NCBI GenBank assembly: GCA_947627395.1
Contig: CANQVW010000002.1
Location: 1 to 43,103, forward strand
Reading direction: 5' to 3'
Origin: an uncultured Bacilli bacterium
GTDB lineage: Bacteria; Bacillota_I; Bacilli_A; ML615J-28; CAG-698
Length of the DNA stretch: 43,103 nt
Under the pieces are notes generated by a model that was given only the letters and a program-made list of their open reading frames with translations, was not told the origin of the DNA and did not search any database. How positions within the stretch are numbered: position 1 is the first letter of the stretch; every line of letters begins with the position of its first letter. Of the stretch, positions 43,067-43,103 are shown in pieces. Both the position numbers and the translations under genes were made by a program.

Positions 43067-43103
43067 AGGGCCATAGCCAAGCGGTAAGGCAAAGGACTTT
43101 GAC
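43067..43103 (+). tRNA. tRNA-Gln (TTG), 5' part
   Basis: AGGGCCA, TAGCC and AAGCGGTAAGGC give the acceptor strand and D-arm of bacterial tRNA-Gln, and CTTTGAC gives anticodon TTG. The window ends in the anticodon loop. It lies 20 bases after tRNA-Tyr in the same transcript. Confidence 0.88.

Noticed and set aside
1..43103. Recoded TGA (Mycoplasma/Spiroplasma genetic code)
   Set aside because: TGA ends many intact genes (for example the first ABC gene, yabP and the 65-residue protein) and tryptophans are TGG.
1..43103. CRISPR array, prophage genes or riboswitch
   Set aside because: No regularly spaced repeats, phage structural genes or recognisable riboswitch cores were seen; only promoters, hairpins and one IS account for the intergenic DNA.

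Overview
The window is AT-rich DNA from a low-GC Gram-positive bacterium (Bacillota). Genes are densely packed and mostly on the plus strand, with strong AGGAGG-type ribosome binding sites, consensus TTGACA/TATAAT promoters with 17-bp spacers, and U-tailed hairpin terminators. TGA is used as stop and tryptophan is TGG, so this is not a recoded Mycoplasma. A lipoteichoic acid synthase, MurF-like and Ddl ligases, a sufCDSUB operon of the Bacillus type and a YabP/YabQ sporulation pair fit a walled, sporulating or formerly sporulating member of the Erysipelotrichia or nearby Bacilli. That placement is an inference from gene content, not from a marker gene.

Layout. 1-3364: the end of an unknown gene, an EFR1-type flavodoxin/ferredoxin and a membrane protein with a nucleotide-binding domain and a RyR-like C-terminus. 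3368-6911: a heterodimeric ABC exporter with one degenerate ATP site. 6977-9475: a small membrane protein and a two-domain AAA+ protein of the SpoVK/CbbX type. 9565-14498: the SUF iron-sulfur assembly operon. 14789-22094: an envelope region with a degenerate ABC ATPase and permease, LtaS-type synthase, alpha/beta hydrolase, membrane-anchored MurF-like ligase and Ddl. 22171-28806: tilS-hpt-ftsH-rqcP followed by a GH4 6-phospho-glycosidase and a BadF-type sugar kinase. 28834-29997: a Maf protein fused to zinc ribbons and a membrane tail. 30037-31878: a complete IS1634-family element with inverted repeats and a 6-bp target duplication. 31939-34021: an ABM-domain protein and a lipoprotein carrying InlB-like, leucine-rich-repeat and flavodoxin domains. 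34046-38811: M42 peptidase, hslO, two unknown proteins and lysS. 38812-39465: decayed DNA. 39466-42866: a lipoprotein, an unknown protein, yabP, yabQ and a zinc-binding lipoprotein. 42903-43103: tRNA-Tyr and the start of tRNA-Gln.

The most unusual features are as follows. An exact 45-bp inverted duplication of the hslO/M42 junction lies in the decayed region after lysS. There are several unusual domain combinations: Maf plus zinc ribbons, InlB plus LRR plus flavodoxin, and a MurF-like ligase with a membrane domain in place of its UDP-binding domain. There is an ABC ATPase homologue that has lost its catalytic motifs, and a RyR-like channel-type protein. The IS transposase promoter sits inside a 31-bp perfect palindrome.
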